A stretch of DNA of 64,000 nt from DAOMNN01 sp050486545 (GTDB taxonomy: Bacteria > Pseudomonadota > Gammaproteobacteria > Burkholderiales > Rhodocyclaceae). The stretch is taken from assembly GCA_050486545.1 (NCBI GenBank), contig JBJHDM010000006.1, positions 46,069 to 110,068 of the forward strand, written 5' to 3'. Made by a program: the position numbers and the translations under genes. The notes beneath the pieces are model-generated. The model saw nothing but the letters and a program-made list of their open reading frames with translations. It was not told the origin of the DNA and made no database searches. Below, one piece after another: positions 8,543-18,499 of the stretch. Each line of letters opens with the position of its first letter. Position 1 is the first letter of the stretch.

Positions 8543-10543
8543 TCACCCGAGGTTCAGCCAGAAGGTCAGCAGCACGAACACGCCGATGATCATCGCGAAT
8601 GCGTACTGGTACAGATGCCCGCTCTGGAACAACCGTGAAATCTGCGCGATCCAGCCGATCAGACGGGCCGAGCCATTGATCACGATGCCGTCGATGACGG
8701 CACGGTCTCCACCCTTCCACAGCCCCGAGCCGAGCGAGCGTGCCCCACTGGCGAAGACGATCTCGTTGAAGCGGTCGAAGTAGTACTTGTTCTCGAGCAG
8801 CGTGTGGATCGGCTGGAAGCGGCGCTGGATTGCCGCCGGAATGTCCGGACGCACCAGGTAGAAGTACCAGGCCATTGCCACACCGCCCATCGCGAGCCAG
8901 AACGGCGCCGTCTGCAGGCCATGCAGCGCCATGCCGATCGCGCCGGTGTAGCCGGCCTCGAGTTGCGACAGGCCCACGTGGTGGTCGGCGACGAAGATCG
9001 AGCTGTTGAACCAGGCGCCGAACAGCATCGGTTCGATCGTGAAGAAGCCGATCAGCACGGACGGCACCGCGAGCAGGATCAGCGGAACGGTCACGACCCA
9101 CGGCGATTCGTGCGGCTTCTCGCCCGGCGCTAGGCCATGATGGTGATCGTCTCCATGATGCGCGTCATGCCCGTGCGCCGCCTTGCCGAAACGCTCCTCG
9201 CCGTGGAAGACGAGGAAGTACATCCGGAAGGAGTAGAACGCAGTCACGAACACCCCGAGGAGCACGCAGACCATCGCGTAGCCGGCGCCGGGAATCGTCG
9301 CCGCACCGACAGCCTCGATGATCGAATCCTTGGAATAGAAGCCGGAGAACAGCGGGAAGCCGATCAGCGCCAGTGAACCGAGCAGCGAGGTGATCCACGT
9401 GATCGGCATGTACTTGCGCAGCCCGCCCATCTCGCGCATGTCCTGGACATGGTGCATGCCGATGATCACCGAGCCGGCGCCGAGGAACAGCAGCGCCTTG
9501 AAGAAGGCGTGCGTCATCAGGTGGAATACCGCGGCGGAATACGCCGACACCCCCAGCGCAACGGTCATGTAGCCGAGCTGGGACAGCGTCGAGTAGGCCA
9601 CCACACGCTTGATGTCGTTCTGCACGATGCCCAGGAAACCCATGAACAGCGCGGTGGTCGCACCGATCACGAGAACGAAGGACAGCGCCACGTCGGACAG
9701 CTCGAACAGCGGCGACATGCGCGCGACCATGAAGATGCCGGCCGTGACCATCGTCGCGGCGTGGATCAGCGCCGAGATCGGCGTCGGGCCTTCCATCGAA
9801 TCGGGCAGCCACACGTGCAACGGTACCTGTGCGGACTTGCCCATCGCGCCGATGAACAGGCAGATACAGATCGCGGTGATGAGCGGCCAGCCGGTTCCGG
9901 CCATCTCCATCGCCGCGAGCTCGTCCGCCTTCGCGAACACCTCGGCGTAGTTGAGGCTGCCGGCGTAGGCGGCGATCAGACCGATGCCGAGCAGGAAACC
10001 GAAGTCCCCGACGCGGTTGACGAGAAAGGCCTTGAGGTTGGCGTAGATTGCCGTCGGCCGGTCGTGCCAGAAGCCGATCAGCAGGTAGGACACCAGGCCT
10101 ACGGCTTCCCAGCCGAAGAACAACTGCAGGAAGTTGTTCGACATGACCAGCATCAGCATCGAGAACGTGAACAGCGAGATGTAGCTGAAGAAGCGCTGAT
10201 AGCCGGGATCATCCTTCATGTAGCCGATGGTGTAGAGATGCACCATCAGCGATACGAACGTGACGACGAGCATCATCATCGTGGTCAGCGGATCGATCAG
10301 GAACCCGATCTCGAACTTCAGTCCGCCGCTTTCCATCCACGTGTAGATCGTGCCGTTGAACAGGTTGCCGTTGCGCACGTCCTGGAAGATGACGACCGAG
10401 GCGAGAAAGGAGATCAGGACGCCGAGGATCGTCACCCCATGGGCACCGGAACGCCCGAGCTGCCGACCGAACAGGCCGGCCAGGATCGCGCCGGCGAGCG
10501 GCGCCAGCGGAACGAGAAGGTAGAGCGCTTTCATGTCCGACAT
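8543..10543 (-). CDS. nuoL: NADH-quinone oxidoreductase subunit L
   Basis: NuoL is the distal antiporter-like subunit of complex I, with a long lateral helix that ties the membrane arm together. At 666 residues it has the expected size. Landmarks are FFGWEAVGLVSYLLIGFW, KSAQVPLHVWLPDSMEGPTP and FFKALLFLGAGSVI. A histidine-rich soluble loop (HGHDAHHGDDHHHG) lies near the C-terminal third; similar loops occur in other betaproteobacterial NuoL proteins. The start follows the nuoK stop by 2 bp with AAGG upstream; an internal ATG at 10534 is an alternative. Confidence 0.96.
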   Translation of the reverse strand: MSDMKALYLLVPLAPLAGAILAGLFGRQLGRSGAHGVTILGVLISFLASVVIFQDVRNGNLFNGTIYTWMESGGLKFEIGFLIDPLTTMMMLVVTFVSLMVHLYTIGYMKDDPGYQRFFSYISLFTFSMLMLVMSNNFLQLFFGWEAVGLVSYLLIGFWHDRPTAIYANLKAFLVNRVGDFGFLLGIGLIAAYAGSLNYAEVFAKADELAAMEMAGTGWPLITAICICLFIGAMGKSAQVPLHVWLPDSMEGPTPISALIHAATMVTAGIFMVARMSPLFELSDVALSFVLVIGATTALFMGFLGIVQNDIKRVVAYSTLSQLGYMTVALGVSAYSAAVFHLMTHAFFKALLFLGAGSVIIGMHHVQDMREMGGLRKYMPITWITSLLGSLALIGFPLFSGFYSKDSIIEAVGAATIPGAGYAMVCVLLGVFVTAFYSFRMYFLVFHGEERFGKAAHGHDAHHGDDHHHGLAPGEKPHESPWVVTVPLILLAVPSVLIGFFTIEPMLFGAWFNSSIFVADHHVGLSQLEAGYTGAIGMALHGLQTAPFWLAMGGVAMAWYFYLVRPDIPAAIQRRFQPIHTLLENKYYFDRFNEIVFASGARSLGSGLWKGGDRAVIDGIVINGSARLIGWIAQISRLFQSGHLYQYAFAMIIGVFVLLTFWLNLG

Positions 10544-10545
10544 CG

Positions 10546-10851
10546 TTAACCCTTGAGGCTGTCCAGATCATCCACGTTGATGCTGCGCAGGTTGCGGAAC
10601 AGCACCACGAGGATCGCCAGGCCGATCGCGGACTCCGCCGCGGCCACCGTGAGAATGAAGAAAACGAAGATCTGCCCGGCCAGATCGCCGAGGAAGTGCG
10701 AGAACGCGATGAAATTCAGATTCACGGCGAGCAGCATCAACTCGATCGCCATCAGCAGCACGATCAGGTTCTTCCGGTTCAGGAAGATGCCCACCACGCT
10801 GATGGCGAACAGGATCGCGCCCAGGATGAGGTAATGGGAAAGCGACAACAT
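10546..10851 (-). CDS. nuoK: NADH-quinone oxidoreductase subunit K
   Basis: This 101-residue protein has three membrane helices and the conserved glutamates in MAIELMLLAVNLNFI and ATVAAAESAIGLAI-like segments that form part of the proton path near the quinone site. Size and position between nuoJ and nuoL are typical. It is separated from nuoL by two bases and should be cotranslated. Confidence 0.95.
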   Translation of the reverse strand: MLSLSHYLILGAILFAISVVGIFLNRKNLIVLLMAIELMLLAVNLNFIAFSHFLGDLAGQIFVFFILTVAAAESAIGLAILVVLFRNLRSINVDDLDSLKG

Positions 10852-10894
10852 TAGAAACCCCCTGATTGCACCGGCATCCGTACCGTCGCAGTGC

Positions 10895-11497
10895 TCATTC
10901 TTTTTCGCTCGGCATCGAGACCAGCTTCACCCGGTCCTCGCGCTTCGCCGCAATCTGATCTGCCGGATTCAGGTACCGGCCTCCCTTGCGCTTCCTGAGC
11001 GTCAGCGTGACCGCTGCCACCATTGCCACCAGCAGGATCAGCGAAGCCAATTCGAACGGATAGACATACTCGGTGTAGAGCACGCGACCGATCTCATGCG
11101 TGTTGCTGTAGTTCTCCTGCGCGGGCGGCGGCTCGGGCATCGCCTCGAGGCCGAAGTAACGACCGCCCAGCACCAGCGCCATCTGCACCGCGAGCAGGAT
11201 GCCGACCAGGCCGCCGACCGGAAGATGCTTCCAGAAGCCCTGTCGCATGCGTTCGACGTTGATGTCGAGCATCATCACGACGAACAGGAACAGCACCATC
11301 ACCGCCCCGACATAGACAAGGATCAGGATGATCGCGAGAAACTCCGCTTCCAGCAGCATCCAGATCCCGCTCGCAGTGAAAAACGACAGCACGAGGAACA
11401 GCGCCGCATGCACCGGGTTCTTCGCGGTGACGACACGGATCGCCGCGAAGATCAGGATCGAGGCCATCACGTAGAAGACGAAAGTCTTGAATTCCAT
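10895..11497 (-). CDS. nuoJ: NADH-quinone oxidoreductase subunit J
   Basis: The 200-residue subunit has five hydrophobic helices, among them the one with the pi-bulge region (LAIILILVYVGAVMVLFLFV), and a hydrophilic C-terminal tail rich in Lys and Arg. It belongs to the membrane domain next to the quinone chamber of complex I. It follows nuoI by 33 bp and precedes nuoK by 43 bp. Confidence 0.95.
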   Translation of the reverse strand: MEFKTFVFYVMASILIFAAIRVVTAKNPVHAALFLVLSFFTASGIWMLLEAEFLAIILILVYVGAVMVLFLFVVMMLDINVERMRQGFWKHLPVGGLVGILLAVQMALVLGGRYFGLEAMPEPPPAQENYSNTHEIGRVLYTEYVYPFELASLILLVAMVAAVTLTLRKRKGGRYLNPADQIAAKREDRVKLVSMPSEKE

Positions 11498-11530
11498 GTT
11501 CGAATCACTGGCGCCTCCCGGCGCCCTCCC

Positions 11531-12016
11531 TTAGCGGTATTTGGCGTCGGCTTCCCGGTCGGCTGCGATCTGCGCCTCGTATCGATCCCCGACGGCAAGC
11601 AGCATCTGCTTGGTGTAGTAGAGGTCGCCGCGCTGCTCGCCGTGATACTCGAGTACCCGGGTCTCGACGATCGCATCGACCGGACACGCCTCCTCGCAGA
11701 ACCCGCAGAAGATACACTTGGTCAGGTCGATGTCGTAGCGCGTCGTACGACGGGAGCCGTCCTCGCGCTGGTCCGACTCGATCGTGATCGCCATCGCCGG
11801 ACAGACCGCCTCGCACAGCTTGCAGGCGATGCAGCGTTCCTCACCGTTCGGATAGCGACGCAGCGCATGCAGCCCACGGAAGCGGTGGCTCTGCGGCGTT
11901 TTCTCTTCCGGGTACTGCACGGTGATCTTGCGTGCGAAGAGATGACGGCCCGTGACCGCCATGCCCTTGACCAGTTCCTTCAGGAACAGGCTACCGAAGT
12001 ATTCCTTGGCGCCCAT
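11531..12016 (-). CDS. nuoI: NADH-quinone oxidoreductase subunit I, 2x[4Fe-4S]
   Basis: NuoI carries clusters N6a and N6b, which pass electrons to NuoB. Both ferredoxin-type motifs are complete: CIACKLCEAVCP and CIFCGFCEEACP, each with four cysteines. The 161-residue length and the amphipathic N-terminus (KEYFGSLFLKELVKGMAVTG) are standard. It starts 7 bp after the nuoH stop. Confidence 0.96.
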   Translation of the reverse strand: MGAKEYFGSLFLKELVKGMAVTGRHLFARKITVQYPEEKTPQSHRFRGLHALRRYPNGEERCIACKLCEAVCPAMAITIESDQREDGSRRTTRYDIDLTKCIFCGFCEEACPVDAIVETRVLEYHGEQRGDLYYTKQMLLAVGDRYEAQIAADREADAKYR

Positions 12017-12023
12017 GTCCGCC

Positions 12024-13073
12024 TTACCTCCAGATCGACAGCGGGGTCATCATCCACACCGCCACGACGATGACCCACACGATCGTGATGGGAATGAACA
12101 CCTTCCAGCCGAGACGCATGATGTGGTCGTAGCGGAAGCGCGGGAACGTCGCCCGCGCCCACAGGAAGAGGAACAGGATGAACGCGGTCTTCAGCGCGAG
12201 CCAGTGGAAGCCGTCGGGCAGGAACCCGACCGGCGACAGCCAGCCGCCCAGGAACAGGATCGAGGTCATGACCGACACCAGGATCATGTTCGCGTACTCG
12301 CCGAGGAAGAACAGCGCGAAGGTCATGCCCGAGTATTCGACCATGTGTCCGGCGACGACCTCGGCCTCGCCCTCGACCACGTCGAACGGCGCCCGGTTCG
12401 TCTCGGCGATGCCGGAAATGATGAACACCACGAACATCGGCAGCAGCGGCAGCCAGTTCCAGGAGAGGAAGGACAGCCCCATGTCGTGGAAGCGCCCCTG
12501 CCCTTGCGACATCACGATGTCGGACAGGTTGAGGCTCGCCGAGATGAGCAGCACGCAGATCAGTGCGAAACCCATCGCGACCTCGTAGGAGATCATCTGC
12601 GCCGAGGCGCGCATCGCTCCGAGGAAGGGATACTTCGAGTTCGACGCCCAGCCGGCGATGATCACCCCGTAGACTTCGAGCGACGTCACGGCGAGCAGGA
12701 AGAGCAGGCCCGCATTGATGTTCGCGAGCACGACCCCTTCCGAGAACGGAATCACCGCCCAGGCGACCAATGCGGGCGCCAGCGCGAAGATCGGTCCGAG
12801 GATGAACAGCCCCTTGCTGGCCCCCGACGGTACGACGATTTCCTTGAAGAGGAGCTTGAGGCCATCGGCCATCGGTTGAAGCAAACCGAGCGGACCGACG
12901 CGGTTCGGGCCGATCCGCACCTGCATGTAACCGATGATCTTGCGCTCGAAATAGGTCAGGTAGGCCACGCACAGCATCAACGGAGCGATGATCGCGACGA
13001 TCTTGACGAGGGTCCACACCAACGGCCAGGTCGGGCCGAACAGTTGCGCGACCGGTTGCAGCATCTGTTCCAT
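12024..13073 (-). CDS. nuoH: NADH-quinone oxidoreductase subunit H
   Basis: NuoH forms the quinone-binding chamber at the junction of the peripheral and membrane arms. The 349-residue protein has about eight helices and the conserved loops RIGPNRVGPLGLLQPMADG and ETNRAPFDVVEGEAEVVAG, the latter acidic loop lining the quinone site. I start it at the ATG at 13073, whose A is also the last base of the nuoG TGA; the open frame runs upstream without stops but that part lies inside nuoG. Confidence 0.95.
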   Translation of the reverse strand: MEQMLQPVAQLFGPTWPLVWTLVKIVAIIAPLMLCVAYLTYFERKIIGYMQVRIGPNRVGPLGLLQPMADGLKLLFKEIVVPSGASKGLFILGPIFALAPALVAWAVIPFSEGVVLANINAGLLFLLAVTSLEVYGVIIAGWASNSKYPFLGAMRASAQMISYEVAMGFALICVLLISASLNLSDIVMSQGQGRFHDMGLSFLSWNWLPLLPMFVVFIISGIAETNRAPFDVVEGEAEVVAGHMVEYSGMTFALFFLGEYANMILVSVMTSILFLGGWLSPVGFLPDGFHWLALKTAFILFLFLWARATFPRFRYDHIMRLGWKVFIPITIVWVIVVAVWMMTPLSIWR

Positions 13074-15412
13074 CACATGCGCTCCATGCTGATTTCGCCG
13101 CTGATCGGACCGAGCGAAGCCGTCGCTGCATGACCGGCCGCGACGCGCACGCATCCGGCGGCGACCGTCTCGTCGGCCAGCGCCACGAGTTCGGCACTTG
13201 CGTCGCCCTGGCGAACGCGCACGCGTTCACCCGAAGCGATTCCGAGCGAATCGAGGGTCGCCAACCTCGCCCGCGCCTGCGGAACGGCCGCATCGCGCGT
13301 GCGCTGCAGCGCAGCGGAACGGCGCACCAGCGGATCGGCAAAGTGGATCGGCACGTCCGCAATTCGCTCGAGTCCGTCACCCCCCCGTGCCGGCACGGCA
13401 AATGCGATCGGCTCGACTGCGTTGTCGAGGCGCGAGGCGACGTCCGCGCCAAGCGCCTCGGCAAGCACCGCTTCGGAATCGTTGAATCCGAAGCCTTCGA
13501 CCGACAGCAGGTTTCCGAGCACCCGCAGGACCTTCCAGGCCGGACGGGCCTGACCGCGCGGACGGGCCACGGCAGTGAAGGACTGTGCAACGCCTTCGCA
13601 GTTGACGAAGGTTCCGGACGTTTCCGCAAAGGGTGCGATGGGCAGCAGCACGTCGGCCGTTTCACGCAGGGACGACGAATCGAAGGCCGTCAGCGCAACC
13701 ACCAGCCGGGCCCCACCGAGCGCCCGCATCGTGCCGGCGGCATCGGCGAAGTCGCGATCGGGTTCCGCCCCGACGAGCACGCAGCCCTTCACCGGAGATT
13801 CGACCATGCGCCGTGCATTGAGGCCCTCGGCAGCCGGAACGGCGCCGGCGAGATAGCCTCCCACCGAATTGGCCGCCTCGCCGATCACGCCGAAAACGCC
13901 ACCGGACAGTCGTGCGAGTTCCTGGGCCAGTTGCTCGAGCACCGCGTAGTGCCGGTCCTGGACTGCAAGATTCCCGAGCCAGATCGCGACCTTGCGACCA
14001 CCGGCGAGGCTTTCCGCGATCGCGCGCGCATCCTCACCGACGGTTTCGGGTCGGACTCCTGCGATCACATCCGAGACTTCCATCCCCTTGCAATCAGCGA
14101 GTGCGAAGACGACCTCCAGCAGCGTCGAAGCCATCGCCGCAGGCGCGACCAAAGCCCGATGGCGAACCGGCAGCAACCAGTCGTCGGCCGTCGGATGGAC
14201 CACGCTCACCTGCAGGCCGTGCCGGGCCGCCTGGCGCACGCGCTGCGCGAGCAAGGGGGTGTCCTTGCGCAGGAAGCTGCCGACGACAAGCAGGCGGTCG
14301 AGGTCGGCGACGCCGGCGATCGGCATCCCCAGCCACGGCGCACCGCGACGCTTGCCGTCCGCTGCAAAGTCGCTCTGGCGCAGGCGGAAATCGACGTTGT
14401 CCGAACCGAGACCGCGCACCAGCTTCTGCGCGAGGTAGAGTTCCTCGACGGTCGAATGCGGCGACAGCAATGCCCCCACGGCATTCGCACCCTCCTCGGA
14501 AACGACCGTCTTCAGATGGTTGGCCGCGAACTCCAGCGCATGCTGCCAATCAACCGCCTTCCACCGCCCGCCCTCGCGGATCATCGGTTCGGTCAACCGT
14601 TCGTCGCTGGTCAGTCCTTCGTACGAAAAGCGGTCCTTGTCCGTCAGCCAGCATTCGTTGATCGCCTCGTTCTCGAGCGGCAACACGCGCTTGACGGTGT
14701 CGTGCTTGACCTGGACGATCAGGTTCGCGCCCAGCGAATCGTGCGGGCTGACCGACTTGCGCCGCGCCATCTCCCAGGTCCGGGCGGAGAAGCGGAACGG
14801 CTTGGACGTCAGGGCGCCTACCGGACACAGGTCGATGATGTTGCCCGACAGTTCCGAATCGACGGTCTTCTCGATGAACGGCATGATCTCGGCGTGTTCA
14901 CCGCGGAAGGCCTGGCCCAGCTCCATCTCGCCGGCGATCTCCTGCGTAAAGCGCACGCAGCGGGTGCAGTGGATGCACCGGGTCATGTCGGTCGAAACCA
15001 GCGGCCCCAGGTTCTTGTTGAACACCACCCGCTTCTCTTCCTGGTAGCGCGACTGGCTCGCGCCGTAGCCCACGGCCAGGTCCTGAAGCTGGCACTCGCC
15101 ACCCTGATCGCAGATCGGGCAGTCGAGCGGATGGTTGATGAGCAGGAACTCCATCACGCCCTTCTGGGCCTTGATCGCCTGCTCGGAGTGGGTCCACACC
15201 TTCATGCCGTTGGTCACCGGCGTCGCACAGGCCGGCAGCGGCTTGGGCGCCTTTTCGACCTGCACGAGGCACATGCGGCAGCTCGCGGCGATGGACAGTT
15301 TCTTGTGGTAGCAGAAATGCGGGATATAGGTTCCGGCCTTGTTCGCAGCATCCATGATGGTGCTGCCGTCCTCGACCGTGACCTGCTTGCCGTCGATTTC
15401 GATCTCTAGCAT
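13073..15412 (-). CDS. nuoG: NADH-quinone oxidoreductase subunit G
   Basis: NuoG is the large Fe-S subunit of the hydrogenase-like peripheral arm. The 779-residue protein begins with a [2Fe-2S] domain (cysteines in HFCYHK, CRMC and ACATPV), then a His/Cys-ligated [4Fe-4S] motif with CPICDQGGEC and CIHCTRCVRF, then a degenerate molybdopterin oxidoreductase domain that binds no molybdenum. The start at 15412 overlaps the last seven bases of nuoF and gives the conserved MLEIEIDGKQV N-terminus; earlier in-frame starts lie inside nuoF and would add foreign residues. Confidence 0.95.
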   Translation of the reverse strand: MLEIEIDGKQVTVEDGSTIMDAANKAGTYIPHFCYHKKLSIAASCRMCLVQVEKAPKPLPACATPVTNGMKVWTHSEQAIKAQKGVMEFLLINHPLDCPICDQGGECQLQDLAVGYGASQSRYQEEKRVVFNKNLGPLVSTDMTRCIHCTRCVRFTQEIAGEMELGQAFRGEHAEIMPFIEKTVDSELSGNIIDLCPVGALTSKPFRFSARTWEMARRKSVSPHDSLGANLIVQVKHDTVKRVLPLENEAINECWLTDKDRFSYEGLTSDERLTEPMIREGGRWKAVDWQHALEFAANHLKTVVSEEGANAVGALLSPHSTVEELYLAQKLVRGLGSDNVDFRLRQSDFAADGKRRGAPWLGMPIAGVADLDRLLVVGSFLRKDTPLLAQRVRQAARHGLQVSVVHPTADDWLLPVRHRALVAPAAMASTLLEVVFALADCKGMEVSDVIAGVRPETVGEDARAIAESLAGGRKVAIWLGNLAVQDRHYAVLEQLAQELARLSGGVFGVIGEAANSVGGYLAGAVPAAEGLNARRMVESPVKGCVLVGAEPDRDFADAAGTMRALGGARLVVALTAFDSSSLRETADVLLPIAPFAETSGTFVNCEGVAQSFTAVARPRGQARPAWKVLRVLGNLLSVEGFGFNDSEAVLAEALGADVASRLDNAVEPIAFAVPARGGDGLERIADVPIHFADPLVRRSAALQRTRDAAVPQARARLATLDSLGIASGERVRVRQGDASAELVALADETVAAGCVRVAAGHAATASLGPISGEISMERM

Positions 15413-16725
15413 GACGGGCTCACGTAGATTTGGCTGCCCTCGTACTGGACTTCCGGCGGCACGAGGCATTTCTTGTGTTCGATGTGGTACTCGAACTCCG
15501 GACCGAAGTGCTTGACGAAACTCTGGACCGGCATCGAGGCGGCATCGCCGAGCGCACAGATCGTGCGCCCCATGATGTTGGTGGTGACGGAATTGAGCAG
15601 ATCGAGGTCATCGGGGCGGCCTAGCCCGTTCTCGATCCGATGGACCACACGGTACAGCCACCCGGTCCCCTCGCGGCAGGGCGTGCATTGGCCGCAGGAT
15701 TCCTCGAAATAGAAGTACGAGAGCCGCTCCAGCGCCTTGACCATGCACACTGTCTCGTCCATGACGATGACCGCGCCCGAACCGAGCATCGAACCCGCCT
15801 TGGAGATCGAGTCGTAGTCCAGCGTGCAGTCCATCATGATCTCGCCCGGCACCACCGGCGAGGACGAACCGCCCGGGATCACCGCCTTGAGCTTGCGCCC
15901 GCCACGCATCCCGCCCGCCATCTCGAGCAGTTCGGCGAACGGCGTGCCCATCGAGACCTCGTAGTTGCCCGGCCGGTTGACGTGGCCTGAGATCGAGAAG
16001 ATCTTGGTACCGCCGTTGTTCGCCTTGCCGAGATCGAGAAACCCCTGGCCACCCATGTTCAGGATGAACGGCACCGACGCGAAGGTTTCGGTGTTGTTGA
16101 TCGTCGTCGGCTTGCCGTAGAGGCCATAGCTCGCCGGGAACGGCGGTTTGAATCGCGGCTGGCCTTTCTTGCCCTCGATCGACTCGAGCAGCGCGGTCTC
16201 TTCGCCGCAGATATAGGCGCCGTAGCCGTGGTGCGCGAACAGTTCGAACGAGAAGTCGGAACCGAGGATGTGCTGTCCGAGCAGGTTCGCCGCGCGCGCC
16301 TCCTCGAGAGCCTCCTCGAAACGCTCGTAGATCTCGAAGATCTCGCCGTGAATGTAGTTGTAGCCGCGCGCCGCGCCCATCGCGTAGCCGGCGATGATCA
16401 TGCCTTCGATGACGCTGTGCGGGTTGTAGCGCAGGATGTCGCGGTCCTTGAAGGTCCCGGGTTCGCCCTCGTCGGAGTTGCAGCACAGGTACTTGTCACC
16501 CGGAAACGAGCGCGGCATGAAGCTCCACTTCAGGCCGGTCGGGAACCCGGCCCCGCCGCGACCGCGCAGCACCGACAGCTTCAGTTCGGCGATGATGTCC
16601 TCGCCCGGCGTCTTCTCCGCGACGATGCGCTTAAGCGCCGCGTAGCCACCGCGTGCCATGTAGTCCTGGAGCCTCCAGCTGCGGTCGCCGTCCAGGCCGG
16701 CGAGGATCAACGGGTGCGCGCTCAT
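15406..16725 (-). CDS. nuoF: NADH-quinone oxidoreductase subunit F, NADH and FMN binding
   Basis: NuoF oxidises NADH with FMN and holds cluster N3. The 439-residue protein shows the glycine-rich nucleotide loop LRGRGGAGFPTGLKWSF, the NADH-binding region AYICGEETALLESIEG, and the N3 motif ESCGQCTPCREGTGW plus a later cysteine in GRTICALGDAA. The ATG at 16725 overlaps the nuoE stop in an ATGA. The frame is open 78 codons further upstream, but that reading is antisense-like sequence within nuoE. Confidence 0.95.
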   Translation of the reverse strand: MSAHPLILAGLDGDRSWRLQDYMARGGYAALKRIVAEKTPGEDIIAELKLSVLRGRGGAGFPTGLKWSFMPRSFPGDKYLCCNSDEGEPGTFKDRDILRYNPHSVIEGMIIAGYAMGAARGYNYIHGEIFEIYERFEEALEEARAANLLGQHILGSDFSFELFAHHGYGAYICGEETALLESIEGKKGQPRFKPPFPASYGLYGKPTTINNTETFASVPFILNMGGQGFLDLGKANNGGTKIFSISGHVNRPGNYEVSMGTPFAELLEMAGGMRGGRKLKAVIPGGSSSPVVPGEIMMDCTLDYDSISKAGSMLGSGAVIVMDETVCMVKALERLSYFYFEESCGQCTPCREGTGWLYRVVHRIENGLGRPDDLDLLNSVTTNIMGRTICALGDAASMPVQSFVKHFGPEFEYHIEHKKCLVPPEVQYEGSQIYVSPSC

Positions 16726-17201
16726 TTCGACTCCAGATCGGCCAGCAGCTGGTCGATCTTCTCCTTGGTCATCCAGCTGCACATGCGATGGTTGTTGTGC
16801 AGGAGCACCGGCGCGTCTCCGCAGGCCCCCATGCACTCCCCCTCCTTGAGCGTGAACTTGCCGTCGGGCGTCGTCTCGTTGAAGCCGATCCCGAGCTTCT
16901 CCTTGAGATAGTCGGCCGCATGCACGCCACCCGACAGTGCGCAGGGCAGGTTCGTGCAAACGGTGATCTTGTGACGGCCGACCGGCTCGAGGTCGTACAT
17001 GTTGTAGAAGCTCGCAACCTCGTAGGCGGCGATTGCCGGCAGATCGAGGTAGTCCGCGACGAATGCGATCGTCTCTCGCGACAGCCAGCCTTTCTCCACC
17101 TGGGCGATCCGCAGCGCCGCCATCACGGCCGAGCGCTTCTGGTCCGGCGGATACTTGGCGATCTCACGATCGATCTGTTGCAGTGATTCCTGACTCAGCA
17201 T
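16722..17201 (-). CDS. nuoE: NADH-quinone oxidoreductase subunit E, [2Fe-2S]
   Basis: NuoE binds the off-pathway cluster N1a. The 159-residue thioredoxin-like ferredoxin has all four ligands, in CTNLPC and CMGACGDAP, and an N-terminal helical bundle (IDREIAKYPPDQKRSAVMAA). It is coupled to nuoF by an ATGA overlap and lies 44 bp after nuoD. Confidence 0.95.
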   Translation of the reverse strand: MLSQESLQQIDREIAKYPPDQKRSAVMAALRIAQVEKGWLSRETIAFVADYLDLPAIAAYEVASFYNMYDLEPVGRHKITVCTNLPCALSGGVHAADYLKEKLGIGFNETTPDGKFTLKEGECMGACGDAPVLLHNNHRMCSWMTKEKIDQLLADLESK

Positions 17202-17245
17202 CTTCTAGCCCGTCTTCCCGATTGCCTGCCTGTATATGTCCCGAC

Positions 17246-18499
17246 TCAGCGGTCGATGTCGCCAAAAACGATATCCATCGTTCCGATGATCGCTACCACG
17301 TCGGCGATCATGTGGCCACGCGACATCGCATCCATCGCGGCCAGGTGCGCGAGACCCGGCGACCGGAGCTTCAGCCGGTACGGTTTGTTCGCGCCGTCCG
17401 AGACCGCATAGACGCCGAACTCGCCCTTGGGGTGCTCGACGGCCGCATACACTTCGCCCTCGGGGACGTGCATGCCCTCGGTGAAGAGCTTGAAGTGATG
17501 GATCAGCTCTTCCATGTTGGCTTTCATCTTCTCGCGCGGAGGCGGTGCGACCTTGTGGTTGTCGACGATGACCGGCCCGGGGTTCTTACGCAGCCAGTCG
17601 ATGCACTGGCGCACGATCCGGTTGGACTGGCGCATCTCTTCCATGCGAACCAGATAGCGGTCGTAGCAGTCCCCGGTCTTGCCTACCGGAATGTCGAAGT
17701 CGAGCCGGTCATAGACCTCGTAGGGCTGCTTCTTGCGCAGGTCCCATTCCACGCCCGATCCGCGCAGCATCGGGCCGGTAAACCCCCACGCAAGCGCCTG
17801 CTCGGGGGTGACCACGCCGATGCCGACGGTGCGCTGCTTCCAGATCCGGTTGTCGGTCAGCAGCGTCTCGTACTCGTCGCAATACCTCGGGAAGCGCTCC
17901 GTGAAGTCCTCGAGGAAATCGAGCAGAGAGCCCTGCCGCGCTTCGTTGAGTTCGCGAACGGTCTTCTCGTTCTTGAAGCGATTGACCTCGTACTGCGGCA
18001 TGCGGTCGGGCAGATCGCGATAGACGCCACCCGGCCGGTAGTAGGCCGCGTGCATGCGCGCGCCCGACACGGCCTCGTAGAGGTCCATCAGGTCCTCGCG
18101 CTCGCGGAAGGTGTAGAGCACCATTGTCATCGCGCCGATGTCGAGCGCGTGGGTCCCCACCGCGAGCAGATGGTTCAGGATCCGCGTCACCTCGTCGAAC
18201 ATGACCCGGATGTACTGGGCGCGCTCCGGAACCTCGATGCCGAGCAGGCGCTCGATCGCCATGCAGTACGCGTGCTCGTTGCACATCATCGACACGTAGT
18301 CGAGCCGATCCATGTAGGGGACCGACTGCAGCCAGGTCCGCGTCTCGGCGAGCTTCTCGGTACCCCGGTGAAGCAGACCGATATGCGGATCGGCGCGTTC
18401 GACGACCTCGCCGGAGAGTTCGAGCACCAGACGAAGCACCCCGTGCGCCGCCGGGTGCTGCGGACCCATGTTGATCGTGTAGTTGCGGATCTCAGCCAT
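17246..18499 (-). CDS. nuoD: NADH-quinone oxidoreductase subunit D
   Basis: NuoD descends from the [NiFe] hydrogenase large subunit and forms the quinone pocket with NuoB; the metal-binding cysteines are absent, as expected. Landmarks in the 417 residues are MGPQHPAAHGVLRLVLEL with the quinone-contacting histidine, and HIGLLHRGTEKL. It overlaps the end of nuoC by 8 bp. A separate nuoD, not a nuoCD fusion, is the usual betaproteobacterial form. Confidence 0.96.
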   Translation of the reverse strand: MAEIRNYTINMGPQHPAAHGVLRLVLELSGEVVERADPHIGLLHRGTEKLAETRTWLQSVPYMDRLDYVSMMCNEHAYCMAIERLLGIEVPERAQYIRVMFDEVTRILNHLLAVGTHALDIGAMTMVLYTFREREDLMDLYEAVSGARMHAAYYRPGGVYRDLPDRMPQYEVNRFKNEKTVRELNEARQGSLLDFLEDFTERFPRYCDEYETLLTDNRIWKQRTVGIGVVTPEQALAWGFTGPMLRGSGVEWDLRKKQPYEVYDRLDFDIPVGKTGDCYDRYLVRMEEMRQSNRIVRQCIDWLRKNPGPVIVDNHKVAPPPREKMKANMEELIHHFKLFTEGMHVPEGEVYAAVEHPKGEFGVYAVSDGANKPYRLKLRSPGLAHLAAMDAMSRGHMIADVVAIIGTMDIVFGDIDR